A stretch of DNA of 64,000 nucleotides from Paludibacter sp. (lineage in GTDB: Bacteria > Bacteroidota > Bacteroidia > Bacteroidales > Paludibacteraceae), in NCBI GenBank assembly GCA_028710415.1, contig JAQTUE010000012.1, positions 101,114 to 165,113 on the forward strand. The letters are read 5' to 3'. Shown one piece after another: positions 8,033 through 17,524 of this stretch. The first letter of the stretch is position 1; each line of letters starts with the position of its first letter. The notes under the pieces were generated by a model. It was not told where the DNA came from and did not search any database. It saw only the letters and a list, made by a program, of their open reading frames with translations. The position numbers and the translations under genes are program-made.

Positions 8033-8481
8033 TTTTTTGCCTTTTTGAACTCATTTTCTATGGAATTTCCATATTCTTCACGCAACGGGAGCATCAAGGT
8101 CTCTGATTCAAGAATATTTTGCTGAATCATTGCACTGAGCAAATCCGAATGAAGATTTTTAATCGTTTGAACTTTTGCAGTCGCATCGATACTACGATAG
8201 AGATACATTAACTCAACAGGAATGGCGTTGTTGAACTTCTGTAAATTGGTAGTTTGAATAGAATTAACCCCTGATGCAATCCTGCTATATTGAGATGCTG
8301 AAAGCAATTTTTGCGAAGCAGGGGAGGGGGCCGGAATAAAATTCTTTTGCCCGCTGATGTAAGCATTGATATTATTGGTGATTTTGGAGCCGTTGTATAT
8401 ATTTGCAATCGCTTCAGGCGTGCCAGCCAATAGCGGAACGGCTACAATAAAAGAAGCAAATATTAGACTTCCGGGTTTCAT
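8029..8481 (-). CDS. Exported helical protein, 150 aa
   Basis: The signal peptide MKPGSLIFASFIVAVPLLAG is followed by a largely helical domain with SPASQKLLSASQYSRIASGV and LQKFNNAIPVELMYLYRSID. Together with the next gene it makes a pair of small exported helical proteins between the VirB8-like gene and the transglycosylase gene. A VirB5-like pilus-tip or periplasmic scaffold role is possible by position only. Confidence 0.65.
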   Translation of the reverse strand: MKPGSLIFASFIVAVPLLAGTPEAIANIYNGSKITNNINAYISGQKNFIPAPSPASQKLLSASQYSRIASGVNSIQTTNLQKFNNAIPVELMYLYRSIDATAKVQTIKNLHSDLLSAMIQQNILESETLMLPLREEYGNSIENEFKKAKK

Positions 8482-8484
8482 TGT

Positions 8485-9249
8485 TTATCGCTTTTTTAAG
8501 AACGTTGGTTTCAATGAGGTAAATTTGATTCCAATCGGGTTAATTGGAGTCCCAATTTGCGGATCAAATTTCCCTGACACTACGATATCGATTTTCCCAG
8601 CACGATCGACTGTACGATCACTCTCCATTAAATATAGGCTTTGATTTACGTTAATTGTCATAGTCATTTTAAATTCAAGGCCTTTGACCTCATAATCATT
8701 AACGGTAACACCGCTCGCCGTTATTTTTTCAGGCAAATTATCCGTGCTCATTAGATAGAGTAGTGTTTTCTCGTATGAGAGAAAATCAAGCTGTGCCTCT
8801 TTTGAACTATCGACATAATTTTCTTTAAATTCAACAAGATCGGGATTTTTGGCTTCAAGCTCTTCGATCGTGCTAATTTTTTCGCTGTAATTACGAGAGA
8901 GAGTTTGCCAGTCTTTAACCATATAAAAGCGCAATGCGTTTGTTACGGCCGCCTTAAACCCTACGCTGGTAGAATCGATTGTTTTTTTATCAATATAAGC
9001 TGTCCACCCGCTGTAATCGAGCACAACTACACCTTTAGCGGTCGTCTTCACCTCATCGAGCAATTCCCCTACGCGATTTGAAACATATTGCAATACAAGC
9101 AAAGACAAAACGATATTTGCCAGAGTAAGGATCCAAAGGACCCACCAATTTGTAGCCATAATCTCTTTGGCTTTATCCGTTGCCGTTTTTTTTACTTCAA
9201 GACCCACGTCGTACTCCTCTTTAGCTTCCAGCCGATATTTGTGATTCAT
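8485..9249 (-). CDS. VirB8-like T4SS inner-membrane protein
   Basis: A 254-aa bitopic protein with a short cytoplasmic N terminus, one membrane segment (WWVLWILTLANIVLSLLVLQYV, about residues 32-53) and a periplasmic domain. The C terminus has INPIGIKFTSLKPTF, which matches the NPxG strand of the VirB8/TraE/DotI (NTF2-like) fold. VirB8 proteins bridge the inner membrane complex and the pilus or outer core. I chose the ATG at 9249; the longer frame starts with TTG at 9273, overlapping the upstream gene more. The fold-level call is good; the exact subfamily (DotI/TraM or VirB8) is open. Confidence 0.7.
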   Translation of the reverse strand: MNHKYRLEAKEEYDVGLEVKKTATDKAKEIMATNWWVLWILTLANIVLSLLVLQYVSNRVGELLDEVKTTAKGVVVLDYSGWTAYIDKKTIDSTSVGFKAAVTNALRFYMVKDWQTLSRNYSEKISTIEELEAKNPDLVEFKENYVDSSKEAQLDFLSYEKTLLYLMSTDNLPEKITASGVTVNDYEVKGLEFKMTMTINVNQSLYLMESDRTVDRAGKIDIVVSGKFDPQIGTPINPIGIKFTSLKPTFLKKR

Positions 9250-10030
9250 TAAGCCGTCTTGTTTCGGCTTCAATATGCTTTAGCATTTCGCCGGTATGTG
9301 TTGCGGTCTGTGCTAACTTTTGCTGAAGCCTGTAAAGTTTTACTTTTTCAAAGTAAGCCTCTTTGAAACGACTCAGTCCATCTTTAATTTCATCAAAACT
9401 AAGTGGCTTATATGAAACAGGCGTCGGATCATTGTTTTCGGCTTTCTTTTCTCTTTCGTCTTTTGTCTTTGAGGCATAATCCCACATCGTCATAGTTTTC
9501 AAAAGTGATGCACCGCGAGAAGGTGATGCTATCCCGATGTTTTCAGGCGGACGAATAAAAAGGTAGTCTTTTGTAGCGAAAAAGAGCAACCCAGCGGCTT
9601 CCGCATCTGACGCATCAGAATAGAATTTTTTAGGCATCCGCATAAGTTCTGCAATCGTTAGCTGCTCTTCTTGCATGTAAGCCTCAAATTCATTAGATAT
9701 CGCACTGTAAATCTGTTCATGTTTAGGTGTTCTGAAAGTCAGATCATCATTAAAATATTCATCAATCATTTCTGAAATAGAATGGACTCCTGATGGTTTA
9801 ATCGAACGGATCAAAGACAAGAAGAGAATTGCGTTATTCTTGTTTACTTCATACTTTTCTCGCTTCACTGGTCCCATTTGAGGCACTAAGCGTCTCATGG
9901 GGGGATGAGGAAAAAGATCATATCTCTGAGCAGTTACAAAGTTATTATCAACCCTTGGATAATCAATGGCATTGCATCGGTACGCAGTTTGCAGAATTGT
10001 CATCCCTTTTTTTACTTTCTTAGAGATCAT
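9221..10030 (-). CDS. Hypothetical cytoplasmic T4SS-operon protein, 269 aa
   Basis: No signal peptide or membrane helix and no recognised domain. The middle (about 85-170) is helical with LMRMPKKFYSDASDAEAAG and YLFIRPPENIG. The C-terminal 70 residues look like a coiled coil (FKEAYFEKVKLYRLQQKLAQ, MLKHIEAETRRLNESQ). Its ATG overlaps the stop of the upstream 410-aa gene (ATGA) and its 3' end overlaps the VirB8-like gene, so the three are translated as a set. Confidence 0.62.
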   Translation of the reverse strand: MISKKVKKGMTILQTAYRCNAIDYPRVDNNFVTAQRYDLFPHPPMRRLVPQMGPVKREKYEVNKNNAILFLSLIRSIKPSGVHSISEMIDEYFNDDLTFRTPKHEQIYSAISNEFEAYMQEEQLTIAELMRMPKKFYSDASDAEAAGLLFFATKDYLFIRPPENIGIASPSRGASLLKTMTMWDYASKTKDEREKKAENNDPTPVSYKPLSFDEIKDGLSRFKEAYFEKVKLYRLQQKLAQTATHTGEMLKHIEAETRRLNESQISAGS

Positions 10031-11259
10031 TTTTTCTCCCTTGTAAAATATTCAATATATGCATCACGAAGAATTTCAGAAAGCATCCGTGTAAAATTCT
10101 CAGACGAAAGCTCTTTAGGATCGGTTGGGAGTAGGGCGTATTGAGTATTGGCCGCAAAAAGAGCAGCAATTTTTTCAAGCAAAGTGGAAAATACGACTTT
10201 ATGTATCTCCGCAATTTTAGCTTTATCCGCAGTGTGAAGTTTTTTCTTGTGGCGCTCAAGTTCATTATGCACAATAGTGCGGATCTTTTCCTTGTAGTGG
10301 CTAATTACCTCTTCATTGTATGCACGGGCAAGAAAAGCTTCCGCCTCGCCGTCATCTTTTAAGACATCAGCAGAAAGGCTGAAAAAATTACCGGACACGG
10401 TTTTTTCTTCAATCATTTTGACAGTGATTTTTTTAAGCAGATGACTTCTGACATTCCCAAGCGTTACAGCGTTCTGCCCAAAATAAAGACGCAATATTTC
10501 GATGAAATGAATCATTCGGTGTTCTTCGCCGTTTGTAAAGACCATGCTGTACATACCGTGCTCAGAATTGTTGATCCATGCCATTCCGTCTTTGAAAATA
10601 CCGAGATACTGATTTTCACAAAAATCAGCATTAGCGTTAGCTACTTGCAGCACTTCTTTTAACTCTTTTGTAAATGGGAAAAATTGATCAGCAATACCGC
10701 TTTTCATATACACATCAAGACTATCGAATATCATAGGTGCGTATTCGTATATTTTAGACAAAACGGCAGAACGCTGAACTTGGCTAATTGCTGCAAAAAT
10801 ATCATTAATGAAATAGTTCGGATCCGTGAAGTAAAGCTCGCGCATAAGCTGTGAACACATTTGCTGCCCTATAACAAACAGCGTATTCATACTGTCAACA
10901 CCCTTCTTGTATATGGTGTTTTCAAAATGATCCTGCATCGCAGAAAATCCGCCCTCAGTCGCAATAGCTCCGGCTCCGAACAACGCGGCCGTTCGAAGCA
11001 CAAAACGAAGCCTTGCTTGAGCATTTTCTTCATTAAGGATCCGTGCTCGATCAGAAGTCTCATATAATTGAGCAATTTCGTCAAAAAGAACATATATAGC
11101 AACGCTTGATTTTGCAAATTCCGGTTTTTCCCAAAGAGCTATCTCGTCAGAGCTTGTATAAGCGAAACGTGTGAAAGTCTTAATTGGAATCTTTTTACGA
11201 AATGTTTCTTCGATGGCTGACCAATAATACCACTCGGTTTGAAGTTCTGCGCCGGTCAT
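10027..11259 (-). CDS. Hypothetical cytoplasmic T4SS-operon protein, 410 aa
   Basis: A mostly helical soluble protein without recognised motifs. It has no signal peptide; FRKKIPIKTFTRFAYTSSDE is near the N terminus. The charged helices near the C terminus (HNELERHKKKLHTADKAKIA) suggest protein-protein contacts. The start at 11259 makes an ATGA overlap with the preceding gene; three in-frame codons further upstream are not needed. The next gene also begins by ATGA overlap. Confidence 0.65.
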   Translation of the reverse strand: MTGAELQTEWYYWSAIEETFRKKIPIKTFTRFAYTSSDEIALWEKPEFAKSSVAIYVLFDEIAQLYETSDRARILNEENAQARLRFVLRTAALFGAGAIATEGGFSAMQDHFENTIYKKGVDSMNTLFVIGQQMCSQLMRELYFTDPNYFINDIFAAISQVQRSAVLSKIYEYAPMIFDSLDVYMKSGIADQFFPFTKELKEVLQVANANADFCENQYLGIFKDGMAWINNSEHGMYSMVFTNGEEHRMIHFIEILRLYFGQNAVTLGNVRSHLLKKITVKMIEEKTVSGNFFSLSADVLKDDGEAEAFLARAYNEEVISHYKEKIRTIVHNELERHKKKLHTADKAKIAEIHKVVFSTLLEKIAALFAANTQYALLPTDPKELSSENFTRMLSEILRDAYIEYFTREKK

Positions 11260-11621
11260 TGGATTACCTTCCAAGTTTTTTCAATTTCGTTATTGATATT
11301 ACGGTACCCGGTATTAATCCCTTCGGCTTGGTTCTGATCGAGAAGGATAGATTTTATCTTTGCGTTCTGGACGTCTGTATTAAAATCAGCACCTCTGGCT
11401 ATTTGCTGAAGCGTTTCAGCTATTTCGGATTCCAGAAGAGCATTCTTGGCAGATAAATTTCGGAGTTTTTCAAAATTGGATGCCAACTCTGCACGTTTGC
11501 TATTAATAGCTGTTAGTTCACTTTCGATCTGACCAAAAGGCCCGATAAAAGCAGCTTCACTGCCAAAAAGCGAAAAGGAGAATAGGGCTGATAGGATAAA
11601 TATTTTACTGAGCACCGGCAT
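11256..11621 (-). CDS. Exported helical protein, 121 aa
   Basis: Starting at the ATG at 11621 gives a clean signal peptide (MPVLSKIFILSALFSFSLFG); the longer frame would put charged residues in front of it. The mature part is nearly all helix (ESELTAINSKRAELASNFEK, ALLESEIAETLQQIARGADF). This length and helical make-up are like VirB5/TrbJ-type proteins, but no diagnostic motif is visible. It overlaps the 3' end of the upstream exported Cys-rich gene by 17 bases. Confidence 0.62.
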   Translation of the reverse strand: MPVLSKIFILSALFSFSLFGSEAAFIGPFGQIESELTAINSKRAELASNFEKLRNLSAKNALLESEIAETLQQIARGADFNTDVQNAKIKSILLDQNQAEGINTGYRNINNEIEKTWKVIQ

Positions 11622-12837
11622 TACTAAGAGCCTCGTTGATTTTTTTTGCTTCAATTGAAGAGTAATAAGGCTTTGCGGCCAATTCAGTTTTTTGCATCAT
11701 CAGATTAGCAAGCTCCTTTTTTGATTCACTGATCCGACGGTTAAATACGCCGATTAAAGTGTCTTGTGCCATGGCCTTAGCCGCCGTCCCTGTATAGGCA
11801 TTACGCATTTCGACAGGTAGTGTTTTGCGATAATCTTCAGTAGGGTGTGTAATCGTTTTCTGGTGCGTTGTTGCACTCTCAAATAGATAGCTGCGAGCCG
11901 CTTCTTTAGACTCGATTTCAGAAACAACCGTTTGGAGCTTCTCTTTCATTTTGTATTGATCGTTGATTACCGAAGTCGCACATGATTGTGCTTCTGCTTC
12001 GGTTGTCTTATTTGCACACTTGCTGGATATCCAATTTCGGAGCTGTACTTCATCCATAAAAGATCCACTGGCGGCATTACGCAAAGGACTGGCCATCGTC
12101 TCTCTGGCTGTTTTAAAAGACTCTATTTCAACATCACTGTGTGTTTGCCCGGAACCAGATGATCCGATTGACTGAGGGGAACAATAACGTGCTGCAGATG
12201 CAGTGTTCTGTCCAGCCTTCAACATCGCCTCATAACATTCACTGCTATCTTTAAAAAGCCGTGTGTTGGTTATGGATCCGTATGCCGGAGAATTACTCAA
12301 TTGAGTCACTGATTTATATGCTTTTGCCGCTTCCGGGAAACGCTCTTCAACAGTTGGTAAAACACCGCACCCGGTTTGTTTGGCATACTGTTCACCACCG
12401 GTTATAATAACTTTCTTGCGGCCTGCATCAATAACATTGTTTTCTCCCCTTCTAATCCCGCCCACAACATCAGAAATAGGCTTCTTAGCTCGGTCTTGAC
12501 AGTATTTTTTAATGGAACTTGACGTACATGACAAAGGATTTCCACCACCGATGTCGCAAGGCCCGATTTTAAATGCTATAGATTTTTGGGCAAGAGTGTC
12601 AAGCGAATTGATCGTTTTACACAGATCAGGGGTCGGAAGATTAAAACTGGTCACATTTGGATTACATTGAAGGGAAACATCTGTTTTGCCAAGAACAGGG
12701 GGGAGAGAAAACCCATTCTTTACAAGCTGCTCAATCCCGCCGGTAATTCCGCCTGAAATTGCGCTATCAAGCAAAGATGCATTAATTTGTGAAGACAAAA
12801 CCAAAGTTAAAACTATTGAAATTCGGCGATTAATCAT
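11605..12837 (-). CDS. Exported Cys-rich T4SS-operon protein, paralogue A (410 aa)
   Basis: Signal peptide MINRRISIVLTLVLSSQINA. The N-terminal half has many cysteines (LQCNPNV, DLCKTIN, IGPCDIGG, LSCTSSSIKKYCQD, TGCGVLP, CYEAML), then an acidic helical C-terminal half ending in a LPVEMRNAYTG...KPYYSSIEAKKI block. The next two genes upstream share this layout and the C-terminal block, so the three are tandem paralogues. Function is not known to me; disulfide-bonded periplasmic or surface parts of the transfer apparatus are likely. Start is by ATGA overlap. Confidence 0.7.
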   Translation of the reverse strand: MINRRISIVLTLVLSSQINASLLDSAISGGITGGIEQLVKNGFSLPPVLGKTDVSLQCNPNVTSFNLPTPDLCKTINSLDTLAQKSIAFKIGPCDIGGGNPLSCTSSSIKKYCQDRAKKPISDVVGGIRRGENNVIDAGRKKVIITGGEQYAKQTGCGVLPTVEERFPEAAKAYKSVTQLSNSPAYGSITNTRLFKDSSECYEAMLKAGQNTASAARYCSPQSIGSSGSGQTHSDVEIESFKTARETMASPLRNAASGSFMDEVQLRNWISSKCANKTTEAEAQSCATSVINDQYKMKEKLQTVVSEIESKEAARSYLFESATTHQKTITHPTEDYRKTLPVEMRNAYTGTAAKAMAQDTLIGVFNRRISESKKELANLMMQKTELAAKPYYSSIEAKKINEALSNAGAQ

Positions 12838-14081
12838 TTTATTGCCCCCGCAATCTCTTTAAGTGCTTGATCTTCAAAAAACGGCCGAGCTGATTCGGTC
12901 ATCTTTTGTGTTGAGATACGAATAACTTCTTTTGAAATCGCCGCAGATTCACTCGCTAAAAATCGGTAAGCAGTTTGGAACGCAATTTGTCTTCTCATTG
13001 CAGAAGCATAAATGGCTTTCGACTGAATAGGGAGACTTGAGATAGAATCATCATCATAATGAACGATGAGACGTTTACCACGTCCAGCATCTTCCATCAA
13101 TTTTAAAAGCTTTGCGGATTCAAGTTCGGTTTTTGTAACGGTTGAGTCTGTCATAGTTGGAATATCAGTATCACTGCTTGAGGCGAGCTGTGTATTTTTA
13201 CAATTTTCATAATCAGTTGAAGCACTGCAATTAGCCAATTTATCAGACAACATCGATTCTGTTTTAACCATTCCGGACGCAAGATTATTATTGGCCGGAT
13301 CCAATTGCATTGTGATGGTCTCATTCATATTTTTTTGCGCGTCTGTTATTGTTTGCGGGAGACCCATACCCTTATTAGCCACCCAAGCAGCCGATGAGTT
13401 GTTAACATTCAATTTGCCGGTAGTAGCACCCATTCTTAATGCATCACGCGCCAACTCAACATCTCTTGTAAATGCGGATTTGCCGGGTAGACTTTTCATC
13501 GTAGTAGCACTATCAATTTTGGATTCACTGCCGGACCCATAATTGATGTTTGAATACAAGCTGTTAACACGAGAATCACATGAGAGCCTTTTTCCACTCA
13601 TAACGATATCTCCGCCGGTGAGAATATTATTTCTAACGGAAAGCCCTGTTACATTCAAAGGGGAAAGGACCATCGCCTCACCGTCTTTAGTCTTTGAAAC
13701 GATCTTACCCGATAAATTACGACAATAGCTCGCCATATAATTGTTAGCACATCGAGACTGATCACTGTTTAACGTACAGGAACCGACACCATAAGAAAGC
13801 TTTGGGATAATGTTGCCGAGCATGCTGCACATGTTGTTAATATCAGAAAGGTAGTTGTGGTCCAATCCTACAGAACAATTGACTTTTTGTAGATTAAGAC
13901 CCGGTATAGAAAAGAGGTTGCTAATCGTACCGGTATCAAATAAGCTGTTTACAGATGATGTAACATTTTGAACACCAGTGTTGATCATACTTGTTGCGTT
14001 ATCAAGCAGATCCGCTGATGAAATAACTGCAATAGATAATAAGGGCACAATTAAAGGTATTTTATTTCTACTACTGCGCAT
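12834..14081 (-). CDS. Exported Cys-rich T4SS-operon protein, paralogue B (415 aa)
   Basis: The second of three tandem paralogues. The ATG at 14081 gives the signal peptide MRSSRNKIPLIVPLLSIAVISSA; the 40 codons in front of it in the open frame overlap the previous gene and are not signal-like. Cys clusters: VNCSVGL, NNMCSMLG, GVGSCTLN, RCANNYMASYCRN, LSCDSR, NCSAST...NCKN. The C terminus has the family block (LPIQSKAIYASAMRRQIAFQ ... ARPFFEDQALKEI). Probably periplasmic or outer-surface. Confidence 0.7.
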   Translation of the reverse strand: MRSSRNKIPLIVPLLSIAVISSADLLDNATSMINTGVQNVTSSVNSLFDTGTISNLFSIPGLNLQKVNCSVGLDHNYLSDINNMCSMLGNIIPKLSYGVGSCTLNSDQSRCANNYMASYCRNLSGKIVSKTKDGEAMVLSPLNVTGLSVRNNILTGGDIVMSGKRLSCDSRVNSLYSNINYGSGSESKIDSATTMKSLPGKSAFTRDVELARDALRMGATTGKLNVNNSSAAWVANKGMGLPQTITDAQKNMNETITMQLDPANNNLASGMVKTESMLSDKLANCSASTDYENCKNTQLASSSDTDIPTMTDSTVTKTELESAKLLKLMEDAGRGKRLIVHYDDDSISSLPIQSKAIYASAMRRQIAFQTAYRFLASESAAISKEVIRISTQKMTESARPFFEDQALKEIAGAIK

Positions 14082-15111
14082 TAGCAACCTCCGTAATATA
14101 TTGGTTAATACTGCTTTCCATAAGAGGAGCAGAGGCCATTTTTGATTTATTGATCTGTGCTTCAACCAATCCTTTTTGTGCCAAAGCCAATTCATACCCA
14201 TGATAATTCAAAAATGTTTCAACCGCAGATGCTCTATAGGCACCTGAAAAATATTCATTTCGATATTGGGCAGGAACCATATTACGCCCTTCTTCGCTTC
14301 GATCATAAAAATAATAACGCCCCATAGAGGCTTCCTCTACAAGGGTGCTCTCACTTTTTGCCGAATCTTTTAAATGCCCAAGTATTTCGCCGTTCTCATC
14401 CTCATCTTCTTCATAGCTCTTTTGGATGAGGTCGCCAACACATGTTGCAGTAGTACATTTGCCAGTGGCCATATCAGAAACCTTTTGTTCTTGACCGTAT
14501 GAACCAGAATAGATACGCCCATGATTGCCGGTAGCCAAAACAATCGCAAGATTTTTGTCCGATTCGGCAGACTCAATATTTGCCGGCAGAACAAATGCAT
14601 TCGTACGACATTCGCCAGCATCATTTAAACATCTTCTGTACTGTTCTCCCGTTCGTGATGTGGGCATAAATCCAGCTTGAACAACACTGGATGAAGAAGC
14701 TATTTGTGGGGTTGTATAGCTACAACCTTTAACGCCGGACACCTGTTCAAATAATGAATTAGAACGCTTCGAAGAATATGATGGATTTATTGTCCGTTGC
14801 GCATGACTTAAAGAGTTAATGCTCGAACCAATACAATTTAATGTCTTTGCATTGGTGCCAACAGTACAGTTTCCGATGTTGATTTTTGATAATAAATTTG
14901 GAATATTAAATCCAAAGTCGTACCCGACTTTCACTCCCGGGCACTGCACTCGGTCAACAATTCCATTAATCGAAGAATTTAATTGAGCCGAGAGCTCGCT
15001 GATCGAACCTACAATAGTAGACAGCGAAGTGTCCTGTGCATCAGCATAGACTGAATTAGTAGAGAGAAAAACGATCGACGCTGTTAGCGAAAGACGCTTT
15101 AAAGGGTGCAT
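14071..15111 (-). CDS. Exported Cys-rich T4SS-operon protein, paralogue C (346 aa)
   Basis: The first of the three paralogues in transcription order. With the ATG at 15111 the signal peptide is MHPLKRLSLTASIVFLSTNSVYA. Cys motifs VQCPGVK, IGNCTVG, LNCIGSS, GCSYTT, RRCLNDAGECR and KCTTATC are seen. The C terminus VPAQYRNEYFSGAYRASAVE ... SAPLMESSINQYI matches the end block of A and B. It is shorter than the others by loss of middle sequence. It overlaps the upstream gene by 13 bases. Confidence 0.7.
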   Translation of the reverse strand: MHPLKRLSLTASIVFLSTNSVYADAQDTSLSTIVGSISELSAQLNSSINGIVDRVQCPGVKVGYDFGFNIPNLLSKINIGNCTVGTNAKTLNCIGSSINSLSHAQRTINPSYSSKRSNSLFEQVSGVKGCSYTTPQIASSSSVVQAGFMPTSRTGEQYRRCLNDAGECRTNAFVLPANIESAESDKNLAIVLATGNHGRIYSGSYGQEQKVSDMATGKCTTATCVGDLIQKSYEEDEDENGEILGHLKDSAKSESTLVEEASMGRYYFYDRSEEGRNMVPAQYRNEYFSGAYRASAVETFLNYHGYELALAQKGLVEAQINKSKMASAPLMESSINQYITEVANAQ

Positions 15112-15791
15112 GTATTGTTTCCTGTCACTTTCATGCAAAAATCATTTTTTTCTGCATCGTTAGAAAAGAAGAGATCAAACCCATCTTTTGTTGAAGCATA
15201 ATTGATGTTATAACTGTTCAACGCTTGGACAAGACCCTCATTTTTATAAGGGAGATGAACCACGACTTTCTCTTTACGAGTCTCAGGAGCAGTGTCACGA
15301 TTGTTTGTAACATCATCTTTTGTAGGAATTGCGAAAGCGTTCTGTCCATATAGCTCTGCAGAAGCATCGATTGATGCTTGCTGCGCCGTTGGAGCCTCAC
15401 ATTTAGTCAATGAGATCTCGGGAAGCATGTAGAGGTCTTTTTCTGTGAAATATTTTTCGACGGTAGGGGCTTCAATATGTACGGAATACCCATTTTTATC
15501 TTTATATCTAAAAACTTTAGGGTAGGTAATCTTGCCGTCATCCACTAAATACTTTCCAGCTTCAAGCGCTTTAATACGTTGTGAATATCGAGGAAGAATT
15601 ATTCCTATAAATTCCTCTTTTGCTTGTCTATATCCCTCATCAAAAGATTTTGCCCGCGCATCTTGGTAGCCTTGTTCATAATAAAATCTTTGCATTTCAT
15701 TTAGACCTGCAAGATCAATCGATGACGTCGGATCAGCACTTAAAGCGGACGCACACATAACCACCGCAATACCAGTCAAAAATCTTTTCAC
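15099..15791 (-). CDS. Exported hypothetical protein, 230 aa
   Basis: Signal peptide MKRFLTGIAVVMCASALSA. Residues 30-60 have a repeated Gln/Tyr/Ala helix (QRFYYEQGYQDARAKSFDEG, YRQAKEEF). There are two separated halves, the second with VVHLPYKNEGLVQALNSYNI and a Cys pair near the end (FCMKVTGNNTC). The last stretch resembles a SPOR/secretin-type small alpha/beta fold, but I would not name it. It is cotranscribed with the Cys-rich trio. Confidence 0.62.
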   Translation of the reverse strand: MKRFLTGIAVVMCASALSADPTSSIDLAGLNEMQRFYYEQGYQDARAKSFDEGYRQAKEEFIGIILPRYSQRIKALEAGKYLVDDGKITYPKVFRYKDKNGYSVHIEAPTVEKYFTEKDLYMLPEISLTKCEAPTAQQASIDASAELYGQNAFAIPTKDDVTNNRDTAPETRKEKVVVHLPYKNEGLVQALNSYNINYASTKDGFDLFFSNDAEKNDFCMKVTGNNTCTL

Positions 15792-15801
15792 GTTAACCCC
15801 T

Positions 15802-17274
15802 TTATTTATTTAATTGAGAAACAAGTGCTTCTGTGGACTCAATTTCACTTTTCAACATGCCGTGGATATTCCCACTTACATCACTGATGCTAATTACCTT
15901 TTCTTCCAGCTCAACAACTTGCTTTTGAATAACTTGAAGCCCCTCTTTGATTGGAGCAACCGCATCTTCTACAATTGTTTTAAATAATTTGCTAATAACA
16001 TCAGGGTCGAAGGAATAAGAAGAAGACTGTTCTTGTGGCACTGACTCCGGTTGTGCCGCTTCCGACATTGCCCCAAAGAGCATCATCGGGTCATCAGCAG
16101 GAAGTTCCAATGAAGTGGAAGTATCATGGGGATGCTTGCCGCCATACGCTTCAAGCATTTTCTCTACGGTAAGAGACAATGATCGAATTTCACCGAGAAC
16201 CTCTTCTTTGTCAAAAGATCCTATTTCGTGCGTCATACCGGTTGGTCTTTTCTGCGGTTGTATATCAGAGAGAAAATCATCTTCAGGCTCTTTGATTTCA
16301 TCAATCCGTTTGCGCAAGAGAATCTGATTTTCAAGAACCGAAATAACGTTACGGTCAATTTTTTTAATGGTCTCGTCAAAACCGTTCGGGAGAGATTCGG
16401 GGTTGCCCGTACCAGAAAGCTGATTTACTCGTTCAGTCAACTTATTGAGGGCTTCCACAACAGCATCTTGCTGATTACCGCTTCCAGCATCTTTTTTATG
16501 TTCATTGCTTAAACGCAAAAGCTCATCAATTTTTCCCTCAAGAAATGTTTGTATTCGGATTTTATCGGACTGTCTGAATAATGAAAGAACACGGTTGGTT
16601 TCTCGCTCAAAAATTCTTTCAATGATATTTGAAACCCGTTGCTGCTCTTCACCGGCATTATTGGTTGTCAACATCGCTTGATGGCGCAACACTTCATCAC
16701 CCATAACCTTGTCATTTTCATAACATTTTTTGACTGCACGGAAGAAAATGTTTAAAAATTTATCCGGATAAATCAGCTCGCCGGTCATCCCCTGCATGGT
16801 AATAATTTCACCATTTGCGTAAAGTGGGAAAAAATCAGTTATGAATGCATCAATCAGGTAAGCTTTTGAGTTAAAAATCTGCAAAGTTGCAGTACCGTCG
16901 CGGTATGCATCGTCAATACTGTTTCCAAACAAATTGTAGATTTTTTTGATGATTCCTTTTTGGAGGAACAGTGAAGCAATTTCTCCTGATTTATCAAGAG
17001 CTGCAATTTCTTGAGTAATGATATACAGGAATACCATTCCCTCGGTTTTGTTTCCTGCGATCGACGATGCGGTTGCAACAACAATTTGATTCAAATTGTC
17101 AATGTTTTCCGCTTTGGATTCGAAAATCTGCTTTGCCATTTCTTTGGCCGCATTTCTTACTCGCTCTTCGAGATTACTTGGGTTGAGATTTGACAAAATA
17201 GCCAAAACCGGTGCAGGAGAACTTTCCTCTATGATAGCGTCTTCAACGTTGTCGAAATCGTCGTTGTGTGCCAT
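15802..17274 (-). CDS. Large cytoplasmic coiled-coil protein, 490 aa
   Basis: No signal peptide or membrane helix. The N-terminal 240 residues form a helical domain (EERVRNAAKEMAKQIFESKA, LFLQKGIIKKIYNLFGNSID); the C-terminal half alternates coiled coil and acidic low-complexity linker (VVEALNKLTERVNQLSG, VIQKQVVELEEKVISISDV). It may be a cytoplasmic scaffold of the secretion machine, and shares its style with the 290-aa protein at 22524-23396. No family recognised. Confidence 0.65.
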   Translation of the reverse strand: MAHNDDFDNVEDAIIEESSPAPVLAILSNLNPSNLEERVRNAAKEMAKQIFESKAENIDNLNQIVVATASSIAGNKTEGMVFLYIITQEIAALDKSGEIASLFLQKGIIKKIYNLFGNSIDDAYRDGTATLQIFNSKAYLIDAFITDFFPLYANGEIITMQGMTGELIYPDKFLNIFFRAVKKCYENDKVMGDEVLRHQAMLTTNNAGEEQQRVSNIIERIFERETNRVLSLFRQSDKIRIQTFLEGKIDELLRLSNEHKKDAGSGNQQDAVVEALNKLTERVNQLSGTGNPESLPNGFDETIKKIDRNVISVLENQILLRKRIDEIKEPEDDFLSDIQPQKRPTGMTHEIGSFDKEEVLGEIRSLSLTVEKMLEAYGGKHPHDTSTSLELPADDPMMLFGAMSEAAQPESVPQEQSSSYSFDPDVISKLFKTIVEDAVAPIKEGLQVIQKQVVELEEKVISISDVSGNIHGMLKSEIESTEALVSQLNK

Positions 17275-17284
17275 AGTTGTGCCT

Positions 17285-17524
17285 TTATAGATAAATGATG
17301 TCGTTTTTATTTTTTACAGAGATCAGCATTGTGATCTCACCTTTATTGTTGAAGACAAGCTCATAATCATTTAGATTGTATTCCTTGATCTTTTTACGTC
17401 TGTAATAACGTGACATTCGCTTCAACAACATTGCTACAAGTACCATCCCCAGAACGGAGAATATCAAAAAAATAGTGCTTGCAAAAAATATATATCCGAT
17501 TGCGCCTTCATTTCCTGTTGCCAT
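17285..17524 (-). CDS. Small single-pass membrane protein, 79 aa
   Basis: One membrane segment (about residues 8-33: IGYIFFASTIFLIFSVLGMVLVA) followed by a basic cytoplasmic tail (KRMSRYYRRKKIKEYN) and a short C terminus. It is the first gene of the lower minus-strand operon, 10 bases ahead of the coiled-coil gene. The 267 bases upstream (17525-17791) hold only AT-rich sequence, so this is where that operon's promoter should be. Confidence 0.6.
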   Translation of the reverse strand: MATGNEGAIGYIFFASTIFLIFSVLGMVLVAMLLKRMSRYYRRKKIKEYNLNDYELVFNNKGEITMLISVKNKNDIIYL

